15,817 bases of DNA, taken from contig JADFVM010000309.1 of NCBI GenBank assembly GCA_015222555.1, positions 1 through 15,817 on the forward strand, in the 5' to 3' direction. Numbering within the stretch: the stretch's first letter is position 1; each line of letters opens with the position of its first letter. A model generated the notes under the pieces. It was not told the DNA's origin. It did not search any database and worked only from the letters and a program-made list of their open reading frames with translations. Both the position numbers and the translations under genes were made by a program. Below, piece by piece: positions 15,232 to 15,817 of the stretch. The DNA is from Pseudomonadota bacterium. Lineage in GTDB: Bacteria > Desulfobacterota > JADFVX01.

Positions 15232-15312
15232 TAGTAACTTAGAAAAAATTTTCTGCGATTTTCTGTCAGAAAATTATTTCGTAAAGATACTTATCCAGTT
15301 TATCTGGGCTAG
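15232..15312 (+). repeat. Dispersed two-hairpin repeat element, copy D (diverged, covarying)
   Basis: An 81-bp copy in the fusA-tuf gap. It starts TAGTAACTTAG like B. Hairpin 1 pairs GAAAAAATTTTCTG (15242-15255) with CAGAAAATTATTTC (15267-15280), one mismatch in 14 bp. Hairpin 2 pairs CCAG (15295-15298) with CTGG (15304-15307) around TTTAT, whereas the other copies have CCGG/CCGG, so both arms changed and pairing is kept. The last bases GGGCTAG merge into the tuf ribosome site GGGAGG. Confidence 0.9.
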
Positions 15313-15326
15313 GGAGGAATTAAGTT

Positions 15327-15817
15327 ATGGCAAAAGCAAAGTTTGAGAGAACGAAACCTCATGTAAATGTGGGAACGATCGGTCACGTAGACCATGGAAA
15401 GACGACATTAACGGCAGCGATCACGAGAGTATTGTCATCACGTGGCGGCGCCGAGTTTAAGGGTTATGACATGATAGATAATGCCCCTGAGGAAAGAGAG
15501 CGGGGTATTACCATTGCAACGGCCCATGTAGAGTATGAGACAGAGAACAGGCACTATGCCCATGTTGACTGTCCCGGTCATGCCGACTATGTAAAGAATA
15601 TGATTACCGGTGCGGCCCAGATGGACGGCGCTATCTTGGTTGTCAGCGCCGCTGACGGTCCTATGCCGCAGACAAGAGAGCATATCCTTCTTGCAAGACA
15701 GGTTGGTGTTCCTGCATTGACGGTTTTTCTGAATAAGGCCGATATGGTGGATGACGAGGAACTCATGGAGCTTGTGGAGCTGGAAGTAAGAGAGCTTCTC
15801 AGTAAATATGAATACCC
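15327..15817 (+). CDS. tuf: Elongation factor Tu, 5' part (second tuf copy)
   Basis: The first 163 codons of EF-Tu, cut by the window end. It begins MAKAKFERTKPHVNVGTIGH. GTPase motifs are G1 GHVDHGKT (19-26), switch I/G2 around ERERGITI (56-63), G3 DCPGH (81-85, with catalytic His85) and G4 NKAD (136-139, where E. coli has NKCD). The ribosome site AGGGAGGA (15311-15318) lies 8-9 nt upstream of the ATG and begins inside the last bases of repeat copy D. It is probably the last gene of the rpsL-rpsG-fusA-tuf unit. The C-terminal part cannot be compared with the first copy because that one is present only as its end. Confidence 0.97.
   Translation, partial: MAKAKFERTKPHVNVGTIGHVDHGKTTLTAAITRVLSSRGGAEFKGYDMIDNAPEERERGITIATAHVEYETENRHYAHVDCPGHADYVKNMITGAAQMDGAILVVSAADGPMPQTREHILLARQVGVPALTVFLNKADMVDDEELMELVELEVRELLSKYEY

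Noticed and set aside
1..15817. CRISPR array, prophage, insertion sequence or defence system
   Set aside because: No regularly spaced repeats, transposase, integrase or accessory genes were seen. All coding sequence is core translation, transcription or secretion.

Overview
The window is a continuous, all plus-strand transcription/translation cluster from a bacterium of moderate G+C (roughly mid-40s by eye). In order it holds the 3' end of a tuf gene, rpmG, tRNA-Trp(CCA), secE, nusG, rplK, rplA, rplJ, rplL, rpoB, rpoC, rpsL, rpsG, fusA and the 5' part of a second tuf gene. Three points suggest a deltaproteobacterial (Desulfobacterota-type) chromosome: the rpoBC block runs straight into the str block (rpsL-rpsG-fusA-tuf), SecE is short with a single membrane span, and both large RNA polymerase subunits carry proteobacterial-type lineage inserts. 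The genus cannot be read from this sequence.

Layout. Positions 1-1212 hold EF-Tu (end), L33, tRNA-Trp, SecE and NusG. Positions 1252-3638 hold the L11-L1 and L10-L7/L12 ribosomal stalk genes, with a recognisable L10-type autoregulatory leader before rplJ. A strong hairpin-plus-T-tract attenuator at 3663-3701 separates rplL from rpoB, so stalk protein output can exceed RNA polymerase output. Positions 3765-12054 encode the beta and beta' subunits. A good sigma70-like promoter candidate at 12147-12175 precedes rpsL-rpsG-fusA-tuf. Together the genes make RNA polymerase, its elongation factor NusG, parts of both ribosomal subunits, the two elongation GTPases and a translocon subunit. All are growth-rate-linked housekeeping functions, and no gene here looks accessory.

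The unexpected part lies between the genes. An ~80-bp dispersed element occurs four times: 391-470 (minus orientation), 1680-1760, 7851-7904 and 15232-15312. Its form is a long hairpin followed by a short CCGG-type hairpin. Both hairpins show compensatory base changes between copies. The rpoB-rpoC copy is an internal-deletion derivative that lost the tip of hairpin 1 symmetrically and that supplies the rpoB stop codon. Two copies end directly against the Shine-Dalgarno sequence of the next gene (rplA, tuf). The inverted copy gives a hairpin plus eight T residues downstream of tRNA-Trp. No transposase or terminal inverted repeat is seen, so this looks like a non-autonomous structured repeat family (REP/MITE-like in the broad sense). 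I do not recognise it as a named family.

No gene-free stretch exceeds 300 bp. The longest gaps are rplA-rplJ (244 bp, L10 leader) and rpoC-rpsL (185 bp, promoter).
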